In this document: piece by piece, positions 8,917 to 17,714 of the stretch
Layout: each line of letters opens with the position of its first letter
Position numbering within the stretch: the stretch's first letter is position 1
Source: Propionibacteriales bacterium
Lineage (GTDB): Bacteria; Actinomycetota; Actinomycetes; Propionibacteriales; Nocardioidaceae
Direction: 5' to 3'
Assembly (NCBI GenBank): GCA_009377795.1
Contig: WHTJ01000007.1
Span: forward strand, 1 to 64,000
Length of the DNA stretch: 64,000 nucleotides
Notes under the pieces: generated by a model
Told to the model about the DNA's origin: nothing
Seen by the model: the letters and a program-made list of their open reading frames with translations, nothing else
Databases searched by the model: none
Program-made: the position numbers and the translations under genes

Positions 8917-10605
8917 ATGACCGAACGCACGGAGGCCGCGACGCGCTCGACCGGCGGCCACACGTCCCTCCTCGACCGGGCACGGGCGTGGCGCGACGAG
9001 GATCCCGACCCGCAGACCCGGTCCGAGCTGGCCGCCGTGATCGAGCGCACCGAGGCGGGCTCGACGCACGCGATGAACGACCTGGCCGACCGGTTCGCCG
9101 GACCGCTCGAGTTCGGAACCGCGGGGCTCCGAGGAGCGCTGGGCGCCGGGCCGAACCGGATGAACCGCGCGGTGGTGATCCGCGCGGCGGCCGGGCTCGC
9201 GGCGTACCTGAAGGCGGTGTACCTGAAGAAGGGCGGCGGCACCGTGGCGATCGGCTACGACGCCCGGCACAAGTCCGACCGGTTCGCGCGGGACACCGCG
9301 GCGGTCATGAGCGGCGCCGGCCTGGACGCCGTCGTGCTCCCCGGCCCGCTGCCGACTCCGGTGCTGGCGTACGCCATCCGGCACCTCGGCTGCGCCGCCG
9401 GGGTCATGGTCACGGCGTCGCACAACCCACCTCAGGACAACGGCTACAAGGTCTATCTGGGTGACGGCTGCCAGATCGTTCCCCCGGCCGATCGGGAGAT
9501 CGCCCAGCGGATCGCCGCCGTGACGTCGCTCGCGGACGTGCCGCTCGGCGACGGCTGGCAGACCCTTGGCGACGAGATCGTAGACGACTACGCGCGCGCC
9601 GTGGTGGCGATCCCCGAGCCGGGGGGCCCGCGGGCGCTGCGGCTGGTCTACACGCCGCTGCACGGCGTCGGCGCGGGTGTGGTGTCGCGCGTCCTGCACG
9701 CCGCGGGTTTCACCGACGTGCACGCCGTGCCGGAGCAGAACGAACCGGATCCGGAGTTCTCCACGGTGTCGTTCCCCAACCCGGAGGAGCCGGGCGCGAT
9801 GGACCTCGCGCTGCGGCTGGCCCGCGAGGTCGGCGCGGACGTGGTGGTCGCGAACGATCCGGACGCCGACCGGTGCGCGGTCGGAGTGCCCACCGACCAG
9901 GGCTGGCGGATGCTCCGCGGGGACGAGGTGGGCGCGCTGCTCGGAGACGCCATGCTGCGCCGGGACGCGTCCGGGGTGTACGCCGCGTCGATCGTCTCGT
10001 CGTCGCTGCTGGGGAAGATGGCGACCGCGCGCGGAATGGGATACGAGGAGACGCTGACCGGGTTCAAGTGGATCGCGCGGGTCGACGGGCTGGTCTACGG
10101 GTACGAGGAGGCGCTGGGGTACTGCGTGGCGCCCGGGATCGTGCGCGACAAGGACGGCATCTCCGCCGGGCTGCTGGTGGCGGAGCTGGCCGCGGTGTTG
10201 AAGGCCGACGGGCTCTCGTTGCTCGACCGGATCGACGAGATCGAGCGGGAGTACGGCGTGCACGCCACGGACCAGCTCTCGGTACGGGTCGACGACCTGT
10301 CCGAGATCGTCGCCGCGATGTCCCGGCTCCGGTCGTCGCCGCCGGACGCCCTCGGCGGCATGGCCGTCGAGCGGATCGAGGATCTGTCCGCCGGTGTCGC
10401 CGGGTTGCCGCCGACCGACGGGCTGCGTTACCGGCTCGCGGAGGGCGGGCGGGTCGTCGTCCGGCCGTCCGGTACCGAGCCGAAGCTCAAGTGCTACCTG
10501 GAGGTCGTCGTACCGTCGACCGACGGGGTCGAGGCCGCCCGGATCTCCGCCGCGGGCCGGCTGGACGCGATCCGTGCCGACCTGGCCACGGCCGCCGGCA
10601 TCTAA
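8917..10605 (+). CDS. pmmB: Phosphomannomutase/phosphoglucomutase
   Basis: A 562-residue alpha-D-phosphohexomutase with all four signature loops: the catalytic serine S168 in TASHNPP, the metal-binding DPDADR, the sugar-binding EEALGYC, and the phosphate-binding RPSGTEPKLK near the C-terminus. It interconverts hexose 1- and 6-phosphates; beside deoxynucleoside genes, a phosphopentomutase-like role (deoxyribose 1-P to 5-P) is also possible, since long bacterial members of this branch accept pentose phosphates. The ATG at 8917 was chosen because it follows the epimerase stop by 20 bp; the frame is open further upstream. A perfect hairpin follows 8 bp after the stop. Confidence 0.85.
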   Translation: MTERTEAATRSTGGHTSLLDRARAWRDEDPDPQTRSELAAVIERTEAGSTHAMNDLADRFAGPLEFGTAGLRGALGAGPNRMNRAVVIRAAAGLAAYLKAVYLKKGGGTVAIGYDARHKSDRFARDTAAVMSGAGLDAVVLPGPLPTPVLAYAIRHLGCAAGVMVTASHNPPQDNGYKVYLGDGCQIVPPADREIAQRIAAVTSLADVPLGDGWQTLGDEIVDDYARAVVAIPEPGGPRALRLVYTPLHGVGAGVVSRVLHAAGFTDVHAVPEQNEPDPEFSTVSFPNPEEPGAMDLALRLAREVGADVVVANDPDADRCAVGVPTDQGWRMLRGDEVGALLGDAMLRRDASGVYAASIVSSSLLGKMATARGMGYEETLTGFKWIARVDGLVYGYEEALGYCVAPGIVRDKDGISAGLLVAELAAVLKADGLSLLDRIDEIEREYGVHATDQLSVRVDDLSEIVAAMSRLRSSPPDALGGMAVERIEDLSAGVAGLPPTDGLRYRLAEGGRVVVRPSGTEPKLKCYLEVVVPSTDGVEAARISAAGRLDAIRADLATAAGI

Positions 10606-10612
10606 GCCTCGA

Positions 10613-10676
10613 CTTCGCGCCGAGATTGCACTTCTGGCCGCCCCGCCTCGGCCAGAAGTGCAATCTCGGCGCGAAG
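10613..10676. repeat. Perfect 28-bp inverted pair of the dispersed intergenic repeat; terminator-like
   Basis: Bases 10613-10640 and 10649-10676 are exact reverse complements around an 8-nt loop. Each arm contains the core CGCCGAGATTGCACTTCTGG also found at 33983, 44182, 48641 and 52609. The hairpin lies directly after the phosphohexomutase stop and before deoC, where it could end transcription. No U-tract follows. Confidence 0.85.
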
Positions 10677-10712
10677 GATGGGGCGGGGCCCGGTCCCACC
10701 TAGACTGGACCG

Positions 10713-11666
10713 GTGACCGCCACCCTCCCGGCGGCCGGTGTCGACGGGGCCACCGAATCCCCGTCCGCACTGCGCCGCTTCCTGCACGGACTCCCCGGTG
10801 TCGACCAGGTCGGCGCCGAGGCCCGGGCCGCGACGCTCGCGACCCGTTCGATCAAGACCACGGCCAAGGCCTGGGCGATCGACCGGGCGATCTCGATGAT
10901 CGATCTCACCACACTGGAGGGTCAGGACACCCCGGGCAAGGTGCGCGCGCTCTGCTCGAAGGCCGTACGCCCCGACCCTGCGGACCCCGATTGCCCCCGG
11001 GTGGCGGCGATCTGCGTCTACCCAGACCGAGTCCCGATCGCCAAGCAGGCGCTCGGTGACAGCGGCGTACGCGTGGCCAGCGTCGCCACCGCGTTCCCGT
11101 CCGGCCGTTCGACGCTCGATATCAAGCTGGCCGACACCCGCGCCGCGGTCGACGCCGGCGCGGACGAGATCGACATGGTCATCGACCGCGGCGCGTTCCT
11201 GGCCGGGGACTACCAGAAGGTGTACGACGAGATCGCCGCGGTCGAACAGGCATCCGGTCGGGCGCATCTCAAGGTGATCCTCGAGACCGGTGAGCTGGCG
11301 ACGTACGACAACGTGCGCCGGGCCTCCTGGCTGGCGATGCTCGCGGGCGCCGACTTCATCAAGACCAGTACCGGCAAGGTGCAGCCGGCGGCGACCCTTC
11401 CGGTCACCCTCGTGATGCTCGAAGCAGTCCGCGACTTCCGCGACGCCACCGGACGGCAGGTCGGCGTCAAGCCCGCGGGCGGCATCCGTACGACGAAGGA
11501 CGCGATCCGTAATCTCGTTCTGGTCAACGAAATCGCGGGTGACGACTGGCTCACCCCGGAGTGGTTCCGGATCGGCGCGTCGAGCCTGCTCAACGACCTG
11601 CTGATGCAGCGCACCAAGCTCACCACGGGCCGCTACTCCGGCCCCGACTACTTCACGCTCGACTAG
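10713..11666 (+). CDS. deoC: Deoxyribose-phosphate aldolase
   Basis: A 317-residue class I aldolase that splits 2-deoxyribose 5-phosphate into glyceraldehyde 3-phosphate and acetaldehyde. The Schiff-base lysine is K217 in FIKTSTGK, and the second active-site lysine is K253 in VKPAGGIRT; both motifs match E. coli DeoC K167 and K201. It is longer than the E. coli enzyme by an N-terminal extension, common in actinobacteria. The start is GTG at 10713. It is followed by two aldehyde dehydrogenase genes after 13 bp, which would oxidise the acetaldehyde. The salvage genes deoA and cdd lie 13 kb away on the other strand. Confidence 0.93.
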   Translation: MTATLPAAGVDGATESPSALRRFLHGLPGVDQVGAEARAATLATRSIKTTAKAWAIDRAISMIDLTTLEGQDTPGKVRALCSKAVRPDPADPDCPRVAAICVYPDRVPIAKQALGDSGVRVASVATAFPSGRSTLDIKLADTRAAVDAGADEIDMVIDRGAFLAGDYQKVYDEIAAVEQASGRAHLKVILETGELATYDNVRRASWLAMLAGADFIKTSTGKVQPAATLPVTLVMLEAVRDFRDATGRQVGVKPAGGIRTTKDAIRNLVLVNEIAGDDWLTPEWFRIGASSLLNDLLMQRTKLTTGRYSGPDYFTLD

Positions 11667-11679
11667 GGGGCGACGCCAG

Positions 11680-13122
11680 ATGGCCTTCGAGTACGCACCG
11701 GCTCCGGAGTCGCGCGCGATCGTCGACCTCAAGTCGTCGTACGGCGTCTTCATCGACGGCGAGTTCGTCGACACCGCGGACGGGCACACGTTCAAGTCGA
11801 TCAGCCCGGCCACCGAGGAGGTGCTCGCCGAGATCACCGAGGCGGGCCCGGCCGACGTCGACCGGGCGGTCGCGGCCGCCCGCCGGGCGTACGACGACAC
11901 CTGGTCCACCATGCCCGGCGCCGAGCGCGCGAAGTACCTCTACCGGATCGCCCGCATCGTTCAGGAGCGCTCCCGCGAGCTGGCCGTGCTGGAGTCGCTG
12001 GACAACGGCAAGCCGATCCGGGAGTCCCGCGACGTCGACCTCCCGCTGGTCGCCGCGCACCTCTTCTACTACGCGGGCTGGGCGGACAAGCTGGAGTACG
12101 CCGGCCTCGGACCCGATCCGCGACCCCATGGAGTTGCCGCCCAGGTCATCCCGTGGAACTTCCCGATGCTCATGCTGGCGTGGAAGATCGCCCCGGCCCT
12201 CGCGGCCGGCAACACGGTCGTACTCAAGCCGGCCGAGACCACCTCGCTCACCGCGCTCGCGTTCGCGGAGATCTGCCGACAGGCCGACCTCCCACCCGGC
12301 GTGGTCAACATCGTCACCGGCGCGGGCGACACCGGCCGCGCGCTCGTCGAGCATCCCGGTGTCGACAAGGTCGCGTTCACCGGGTCCACCGAGGTCGGCA
12401 AGGCGATCGCCCGCGCGGTCGCGGGCACCGCGAAGAAGGTCACCCTCGAGCTCGGCGGCAAGGCGGCCAACATCATCTTCGACGACGCGCCTCTCGACCA
12501 GGCCGTCGAGGGCATCATCAACGGGATCTTCTTCAACCAGGGCCACGTCTGCTGCGCGGGCTCGCGACTGCTGGTGCAGGAGAGCGTGTACGACGACGTG
12601 CTCACCAGCCTCAAGCGCCGGATGGCGACCCTGCGGGTCGGCGATCCGCTGGACAAGAACACCGACATCGGCGCGATCAACTCGGCCGAGCAGCTGGCCA
12701 AGATCCGCACGCTGTCCGATATCGGCGAGGCCGAAGGGGCCGAGCGCTGGTCGCCGCCGTGCGAGCTGCCGGACCGGGGGTACTGGTTCCGGCCGACGAT
12801 CTTCACCGGCGTCTCCCAAGCACACCGGATCGCCCGGGAGGAGATCTTCGGCCCGGTGCTCTCGATCCTGACGTTCCGCACCCCGGCCGAGGCCGTGGAG
12901 AAGGCTAACAACACGCCGTACGGCCTGTCCGCCGGGGTCTGGACCGACAAGGGCTCGCGCATCCTCTGGACGGCCAACCAGCTGAAGGCCGGCGTGGTCT
13001 GGGCGAACACGTTCAACCGGTTCGACCCGACCAGCCCGTTCGGCGGCTACAAAGAGTCCGGCTACGGCCGCGAGGGCGGCAAGCACGGCCTCGCCGCGTA
13101 CCTGAAGGGCGGCGAGAACTGA
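11680..13122 (+). CDS. Aldehyde dehydrogenase, catalytically complete subunit
   Basis: A 480-residue NAD(P)-dependent aldehyde dehydrogenase. The N-terminal cofactor region has PWNFPMLML and the lysine of VLKPAETT; FTGSTEVGKAIA, LELGGKAAN (general-base Glu) and the nucleophile in GHVCCAGS (C291/C292) follow, and the C-terminal oligomerisation strand is complete. It sits 13 bp after deoC, so its likely job is oxidation of acetaldehyde from deoxyribose. It overlaps the next gene by one base (TGATG), implying equimolar coupled translation. Together with that truncated partner it resembles ALDH16, which carries a full and a truncated domain in one chain. Confidence 0.92.
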   Translation: MAFEYAPAPESRAIVDLKSSYGVFIDGEFVDTADGHTFKSISPATEEVLAEITEAGPADVDRAVAAARRAYDDTWSTMPGAERAKYLYRIARIVQERSRELAVLESLDNGKPIRESRDVDLPLVAAHLFYYAGWADKLEYAGLGPDPRPHGVAAQVIPWNFPMLMLAWKIAPALAAGNTVVLKPAETTSLTALAFAEICRQADLPPGVVNIVTGAGDTGRALVEHPGVDKVAFTGSTEVGKAIARAVAGTAKKVTLELGGKAANIIFDDAPLDQAVEGIINGIFFNQGHVCCAGSRLLVQESVYDDVLTSLKRRMATLRVGDPLDKNTDIGAINSAEQLAKIRTLSDIGEAEGAERWSPPCELPDRGYWFRPTIFTGVSQAHRIAREEIFGPVLSILTFRTPAEAVEKANNTPYGLSAGVWTDKGSRILWTANQLKAGVVWANTFNRFDPTSPFGGYKESGYGREGGKHGLAAYLKGGEN

Positions 13123-14006
13123 TGGCCGACACCAAGCCGGCGCGCCTCGACGTACGCAAGACCTACAAGCTGTTCATCGGCGGCGGGTTCCCGCGCAGCG
13201 AGAGCGGCCGGTCCTACGTCGTGCACGACACCGAGGGCGGTTTCCTCGCCAACGCGGCCCTGGCGTCCCGCAAGGACGTACGCGACGCGGTGGTCGCGGC
13301 CCGCAAGGCGTTCCCCGGATGGTCGGGACGCACGCCGTACAACCGTGGCCAGATCGTCTACCGGGTTGCGGAGATGCTGGAGGGCCGGCGTGCGCAGTTC
13401 GCCGACGAGGTGGCCCGCGGCGAGGGCCTCGCGACCGGCGATGCCGAGGCGGCGGTGGACGCGAGCATCGACCGGCTGGTCTGGTACGCCGGATGGGCCG
13501 ACAAGGTGGCCCAGGTCGTGGGGTCGAGCAACCCGGTCGCCGGGCCGTACTTCGACTTCTCCGTCCCCGAGCCGACCGGGGTGGTGGCCGTCGTGGCGCC
13601 CCAGGAGTCGTCCCTGCTCGGCCTGGTGAGCGTGCTGGCGCCGGTGATCGTCAGCGGCAACACCGCAGTCGTACTCGCCTCGGAAGCAAGGCCACTGCCC
13701 GCGATCACTTTCACCGAGGTGCTCGCGACGTCCGACCTTCCGGGCGGCGTGGTCAATGTGCTCACCGGCAGGATCGCCGAGGTGGCGCCCTGGCTTGCCT
13801 CGCACATGGACGTGAACGCGATCGACCTCACCGGCGTACGCGACGCCGACACCGCGCGCGAGCTGGAGCTCGCGGCCGCCGAGAACCTCAAGCGGGTACG
13901 CCGGCCGGACCCCGGAGACGAGCCGGACTGGACCGCGGATCAGGGTACGGCGCGGCTGACCTGGCCGCTGGAGACCAAGACGGTCTGGCATCCAATCGGC
14001 ATCTGA
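13122..14006 (+). CDS. Truncated, Cys-less aldehyde dehydrogenase partner
   Basis: A 294-residue protein homologous only to the N-terminal cofactor-binding half of aldehyde dehydrogenases (KLFIGGGFPRSESG, FPGWSGRTPYNRGQ, VVAVVAPQESSLLG, VISGNTAVV-like core at about 170-185). Where the catalytic domain should start the protein instead runs into a short divergent tail; there is no GxxC nucleophile motif, and the glycine-rich FTGS loop is replaced by IDLTGV. It is thus non-catalytic. The ATG overlaps the TGA of the active paralogue. A structural or regulatory subunit, as for the second domain of ALDH16 proteins, is the best inference; it does not look like decay because codon use and length are clean. 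Confidence 0.85.
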   Translation: MADTKPARLDVRKTYKLFIGGGFPRSESGRSYVVHDTEGGFLANAALASRKDVRDAVVAARKAFPGWSGRTPYNRGQIVYRVAEMLEGRRAQFADEVARGEGLATGDAEAAVDASIDRLVWYAGWADKVAQVVGSSNPVAGPYFDFSVPEPTGVVAVVAPQESSLLGLVSVLAPVIVSGNTAVVLASEARPLPAITFTEVLATSDLPGGVVNVLTGRIAEVAPWLASHMDVNAIDLTGVRDADTARELELAAAENLKRVRRPDPGDEPDWTADQGTARLTWPLETKTVWHPIGI

Positions 14007-14030
14007 CCCTTGGCCCGCCTAGGAAAGGCC

Positions 14031-15002
14031 CTAGCCCTGCAGCCCCGACATCGCGAGGTAGCCGGCGAGGAAGGCCACCATCAGCACGACGACTGCGAGC
14101 ACCCCGAGCCGCCAACCGCGCATTCCGCTCCATCGACCGGGTTCGGGTTCCCGGACTGTTACCGGCCAGGCATGGTTCAAGTGCACGGGCCTGCCGGTCG
14201 CGGCCCCCTCCAGTGCGTGCACGAACGAGTCGACGTCCGGCCAGCGCTTCTCCCGTTCGGGGTGCAGCCCCTTGAGCAGTACGTCGTTCAGTGCCAGCGG
14301 AAGCTCGGTGTACACCGTCGGAGGTTGCGGCATCCGCGCCGCCATCAGGTCGCCCAATCCGCCCTCGCGCGCCTGTCGCCCGGTGAACAGCTGGTAGGCG
14401 ACGGCGGCGAGGGCGTGCACGTCGGCGCGGGTGTCCACCCCCGCGCCGGGCCAGGCCTGTTCGGGAGCCATGTACGCCGGTGTGCCGACCACCTGGGTGA
14501 TCCCGGAGGCGTGCAACAGCGCCTTGGCCACACCCAGGTCGGCCACGAGCAACCGGGTCTCCCCGTCACCGACCGACTGCAGCAGGAGGTTCTGCGGTTT
14601 CACGTCGCGGTGCACGACGCCGAGCCGGTGCAGCACCGAGATCCCCAGACCCGCCTGACCCACCAGCCGAACCGTCTCCTCGACGCTGGGCGTGCCCTTC
14701 GCGAGCAGGTCGGCGACGGTTCCGCGGTCGGCGTACGTCATCACGAAGTACGGCGTGCCGTCGTCGGTCTCGCCGATGTCGTAGACCCGGACCACATGGT
14801 CCGCGTCCGCCCGCCGGAGGATGCGCCCCTCCTCCAGGAACCGCTCGCGCACGTCGGCGCGCTGTGCCCAGTTGTCGGCCAGCGCCTTCACGGCGACGGG
14901 GGAGTCCAGCTCTTCGTCGTGATAGAGCCATACCGTGGCGAAGCCCCCGACGCCGATCCGGGACACCTGTTGCAGCCGGCCGAGACGGCGTGGTAGAGAC
15001 AC
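14031..15002 (-). CDS. Membrane-anchored Ser/Thr protein kinase (PknB-type)
   Basis: A 323-residue Hanks-type kinase. The glycine-rich loop is IGVGGFATVW, the ATP-binding lysine is in VAVKAL, the catalytic loop HRDVKPQN, the metal loop DLGVAK (Leu in place of Phe of DFG), and the APE segment is present in YMAPEQAW. After the kinase domain and a short linker comes one transmembrane helix (about 297-318) with only a few residues outside, so no sensor domain. The start is GTG at 15002. It is divergent from the ECF sigma factor, with 41 bp between the two starts, hinting at joint control and possibly a shared signalling circuit. Confidence 0.9.
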   Translation of the reverse strand: MSLPRRLGRLQQVSRIGVGGFATVWLYHDEELDSPVAVKALADNWAQRADVRERFLEEGRILRRADADHVVRVYDIGETDDGTPYFVMTYADRGTVADLLAKGTPSVEETVRLVGQAGLGISVLHRLGVVHRDVKPQNLLLQSVGDGETRLLVADLGVAKALLHASGITQVVGTPAYMAPEQAWPGAGVDTRADVHALAAVAYQLFTGRQAREGGLGDLMAARMPQPPTVYTELPLALNDVLLKGLHPEREKRWPDVDSFVHALEGAATGRPVHLNHAWPVTVREPEPGRWSGMRGWRLGVLAVVVLMVAFLAGYLAMSGLQG

Positions 15003-15043
15003 ACCGGTATTCTGCCCGATAGTCCACGAGCGGGGGATCCGCC

Positions 15044-15610
15044 ATGAATCACGCCGGTTCGGAGTCCGGCGCGGCCGATGTGGAGTTGCTCGCGCGCCGG
15101 GCGGCGGCCGGCGACCAGGCCGCCCTGCATGACCTGCTGACCGCGATCCAGCCGCGGGTGATGCGCCTGTGCGCGCGGATACTTCCGATCCCGCAGGACG
15201 CCGAGGAGGCCTGCCAGGACGCCCTGCTGAAGGTGGCGACCCGGATCGGCCAGTTCGAGGGTCGCAGCCGGTTCACGACCTGGCTGCACACCGTTACCAG
15301 CAACCAGGCGCGGCAGACCTACCGTGCGCTCAAGCGCCGCGCCGCCGAACAGCCCGCGGACAAGCTGCCGGCGAACCCCGATCCACGCACGACGAGCGTG
15401 ATCGCGGGCAGCCGGCTCGACCTGCTGGAGGCGCTGGAGGCGCTGGAGCGGAAACGCCCCGAGCTGGTCGAGCCGCTCGTGCTGCGGGACGTGGCCGGGC
15501 TCGACTACGCGGAGATCGCCCGGCAGCTCGGCTCCCCCGTCGGGACGGTCAAGTCACGCGTGCACGATGCGCGCAAGCTCATACGTCCCCTGTTGACGAT
15601 GCGCGACTGA
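15044..15610 (+). CDS. ECF-type RNA polymerase sigma factor
   Basis: A 188-residue sigma-70 family protein with region 2 (AARRAAAGDQAALHDLL through WLHTVTSNQARQTYR) and region 4 at the C-terminus (LDYAEIARQLGSPVGTVKSRVHDAR, a helix-turn-helix for -35 recognition). Region 3 is absent, as in ECF sigmas. No zinc-binding anti-sigma gene is next to it. The neighbours are a divergent Ser/Thr kinase and two convergent membrane-anchored propeller proteins, so kinase control instead of an anti-sigma factor is conceivable but not shown. A GGGGGA stretch precedes the ATG. Confidence 0.9.
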   Translation: MNHAGSESGAADVELLARRAAAGDQAALHDLLTAIQPRVMRLCARILPIPQDAEEACQDALLKVATRIGQFEGRSRFTTWLHTVTSNQARQTYRALKRRAAEQPADKLPANPDPRTTSVIAGSRLDLLEALEALERKRPELVEPLVLRDVAGLDYAEIARQLGSPVGTVKSRVHDARKLIRPLLTMRD

Positions 15611-15637
15611 CGCGTCGGTGACCCGTCGGTGAGCCGG

Positions 15638-16678
15638 TCACGGCAGGCGGCCGAGCACGGTGTACCCGGTGGGGATGCGGGCCACCTGCTCGCAGTCCCC
15701 CGACGTCGAGCAGGCCAGCAGGCGGGACCTTCGCAGGTTCAGGTCCGTGGCCACCAGCACCGCGAGCCGGTCCTCGCCGTACCAGCCGACCTCGGTCATC
15801 AGATCCTCGACGATCCGGCCGGTCTCCTGCCCGGTATCCGCGTCGAGCACGGACACCCAGCTCGGCCCGAGACCGTCGCTCCTCGAGTCCACCGCCAGCA
15901 GCCGGCGCCCGTCCGGGCTCATGCTGCCGGCGTCGCCGAACACCCGCACGTCGCAGTCGGTCCACAGCTTCGTTCGCGACTGGTCGAGATCGACGCCGAA
16001 CGGGCATCCGCGCCGGGCGCCGAAGTGCGTGCTGAGCGCCATCACCGACCCGTCGCCGGCGACGACGTCGGCGGTCGATTTCGTCCACAGCGGCGTCAGC
16101 TCTCCGGCGCCGACCTGCCAGCGGGAGACGTTGCGGCCGAGCCGCACCTTGGTGGTGACGATGACGTCGCCGCTGGCGAACTGGGCGGCGACCGGCGTCT
16201 CCGGCGTCGAAACGCGCTCCTCGACCTCACCGGTGTCGACGTCCCGGATCACGACCTTGCGGGAGTCGGCGGCCGGGTAAACCACCCGCGACCCGTCGGC
16301 CGACAGGTCGATCGTGGGAATCCGGCCGGACTCCACGACGGCGGTGGCGCCGTCCTCCTGCACCCGGACGATCCTGCGGCCGCCGCCCAGTGCGTTCTCC
16401 AGGACGACCCAGCCGCTCGGCACGGCCACCAGGTCCCAGACCAATCCGGCCGGCGAATAGGCGATCGTCGTGTCGCCGTCGTGGATCTGAGCGGCCGCGT
16501 AGTAGAGCGGATCCTCGTCGGCGCCGGGGCGCTTCGTGGCCGGACGTCCGTCCGGCGTCTCCGCTGCCGGGCTCTCGGGCAGGTCGGCGCGCAGTTGCGC
16601 CGTGAGCACGCCGCCGGCGAGCCCCACGGCCGCCGCGGCCACCACGACGACGGAGGTCATGGCCGGACCTCTTCGCAT
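15638..16678 (-). CDS. Membrane-anchored beta-propeller-like protein (copy B)
   Basis: A 346-residue protein with one N-terminal transmembrane or signal-anchor helix (about 10-30) followed by a predicted extracytoplasmic propeller rich in short repeats such as DLSADGSRVVYP, MSPDGRRLLAVD and VSVLDADTGQETG, typical of TolB/WD40-like blades. The start at 16678 was chosen because GAGGGAGGGG lies just upstream; the frame is open to 16753. It is a tandem paralogue of the preceding gene (stop at 16689, 10-bp gap): both have DPLYYA, IHDGxTxxAY and a Cys-containing C-terminus. Function unknown; it may sense or bind an envelope ligand. Confidence 0.75.
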   Translation of the reverse strand: MRRGPAMTSVVVVAAAAVGLAGGVLTAQLRADLPESPAAETPDGRPATKRPGADEDPLYYAAAQIHDGDTTIAYSPAGLVWDLVAVPSGWVVLENALGGGRRIVRVQEDGATAVVESGRIPTIDLSADGSRVVYPAADSRKVVIRDVDTGEVEERVSTPETPVAAQFASGDVIVTTKVRLGRNVSRWQVGAGELTPLWTKSTADVVAGDGSVMALSTHFGARRGCPFGVDLDQSRTKLWTDCDVRVFGDAGSMSPDGRRLLAVDSRSDGLGPSWVSVLDADTGQETGRIVEDLMTEVGWYGEDRLAVLVATDLNLRRSRLLACSTSGDCEQVARIPTGYTVLGRLP

Positions 16679-16688
16679 GACCCCTCCC

Positions 16689-17714
16689 TCAGTCCCGCCG
16701 GCCGAGCACGGCATCGCCCGCGAGATCCGGCACCGTCTCCGTGCATTCTCCATCGACCGTGCAGGTCAGCATCCGGAAGCCCCGGGCCTTCCGGTCCTCA
16801 CCCACGAGTACCCCGACGGCGTCGTCGCCCAGCCAGTGCGCACCCGCCACCAGCCGCCCCCGGATGCGGCCGACCTCGGTGCCGGACTCGGAATCCAGCA
16901 CCGCGACCCAGCGCCGCCAGTCTCTCAGGGTGCGCCCCCTCCAGTAGGGCGGATCGGTCGCCAGCAGCAGGCTGCCCGACGGGTTGAAGGCGCCGGATCC
17001 GGCGTACCCCCGGACGTCACACTCCCGCCACCGAGCGCGCTCCGGAGCGCTGGTCGGGAACACCCCCGGGCACGGGCGGCCCGGGAACCCGGCACGGGCG
17101 AGCAGCATCCGGGAGCCGTCGGCGGACACCGCGTTCGGCTCCTTGTCGGACTGCACTCGGGTCACGGCGTCGGTCGCCGGGTCCCACCTCATCATGTGGT
17201 CGCGCGCGTCGATCCCGGTCCGGTAGATGACGTCCTCCCCGGCGAAGTTGGCGAATCCGGGATACGCCTTCCCGGTCGAGAGCCGCTCGACCACACCGCC
17301 GGTCTTCACGTCGACCACCGCGACCGCCGTCGAGTGCCCGAGCGGATAGACGATCCTCGATCCGTCCGTGGACACGTCAAAGGTGTCGATCAGTCCCGAG
17401 TCGAGAGTCCTGCTGTCGCCGTTCCTCCTGACGAGCACGAGCTTGTGGGTGTCCTCGAAGGACTTCTCGAGCAGCACCCAGCCGCTGTCGACGGCCACCA
17501 GGTCGTCGACGCTCCCGTCCGGCCGATACGCAACGACGGTCTCGCCGTCGTGGATCTCACCACCCGCGTAGTAGAGCGGATCCGCCTCGTCGGCGGCGGG
17601 GGTCTGATCGCGGTCGTCGGCGGCGTACCGCAGCTGGGCCACGAGCACGCCGGCGGCCAGCCCGACCACGGCCGCGCACACCGTGACTACTCCTGGTAGC
17701 CGAGACGGCCGCAT
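16689..17714 (-). CDS. Membrane-anchored beta-propeller-like protein (copy A)
   Basis: A 341-residue paralogue of the downstream gene: an N-terminal hydrophobic anchor (about 8-27), then propeller-like blades with DVSTDGSRIVYPLG, AVSADGSRMLLA and FNPSGSLLLATD. Paired cysteines near CPGVFP/CDVRGY and CTVDGEC could form disulfides outside the cell. It is first of a two-gene operon. The start ATG at 17714 is preceded by GTGAGGA. About 45-75 bp upstream is a direct repeat of GACGTTCG (17760 and 17779, read on the plus strand) that may bind a regulator. No enzymatic residues were recognised. Confidence 0.75.
   Translation of the reverse strand: MRPSRLPGVVTVCAAVVGLAAGVLVAQLRYAADDRDQTPAADEADPLYYAGGEIHDGETVVAYRPDGSVDDLVAVDSGWVLLEKSFEDTHKLVLVRRNGDSRTLDSGLIDTFDVSTDGSRIVYPLGHSTAVAVVDVKTGGVVERLSTGKAYPGFANFAGEDVIYRTGIDARDHMMRWDPATDAVTRVQSDKEPNAVSADGSRMLLARAGFPGRPCPGVFPTSAPERARWRECDVRGYAGSGAFNPSGSLLLATDPPYWRGRTLRDWRRWVAVLDSESGTEVGRIRGRLVAGAHWLGDDAVGVLVGEDRKARGFRMLTCTVDGECTETVPDLAGDAVLGRRD

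Noticed and set aside
13122-14006. Truncated aldehyde dehydrogenase as a pseudogene
   Set aside because: Coding bias is intact, the start is coupled to the upstream gene, and a Cys-less short partner is known from ALDH16 architecture.
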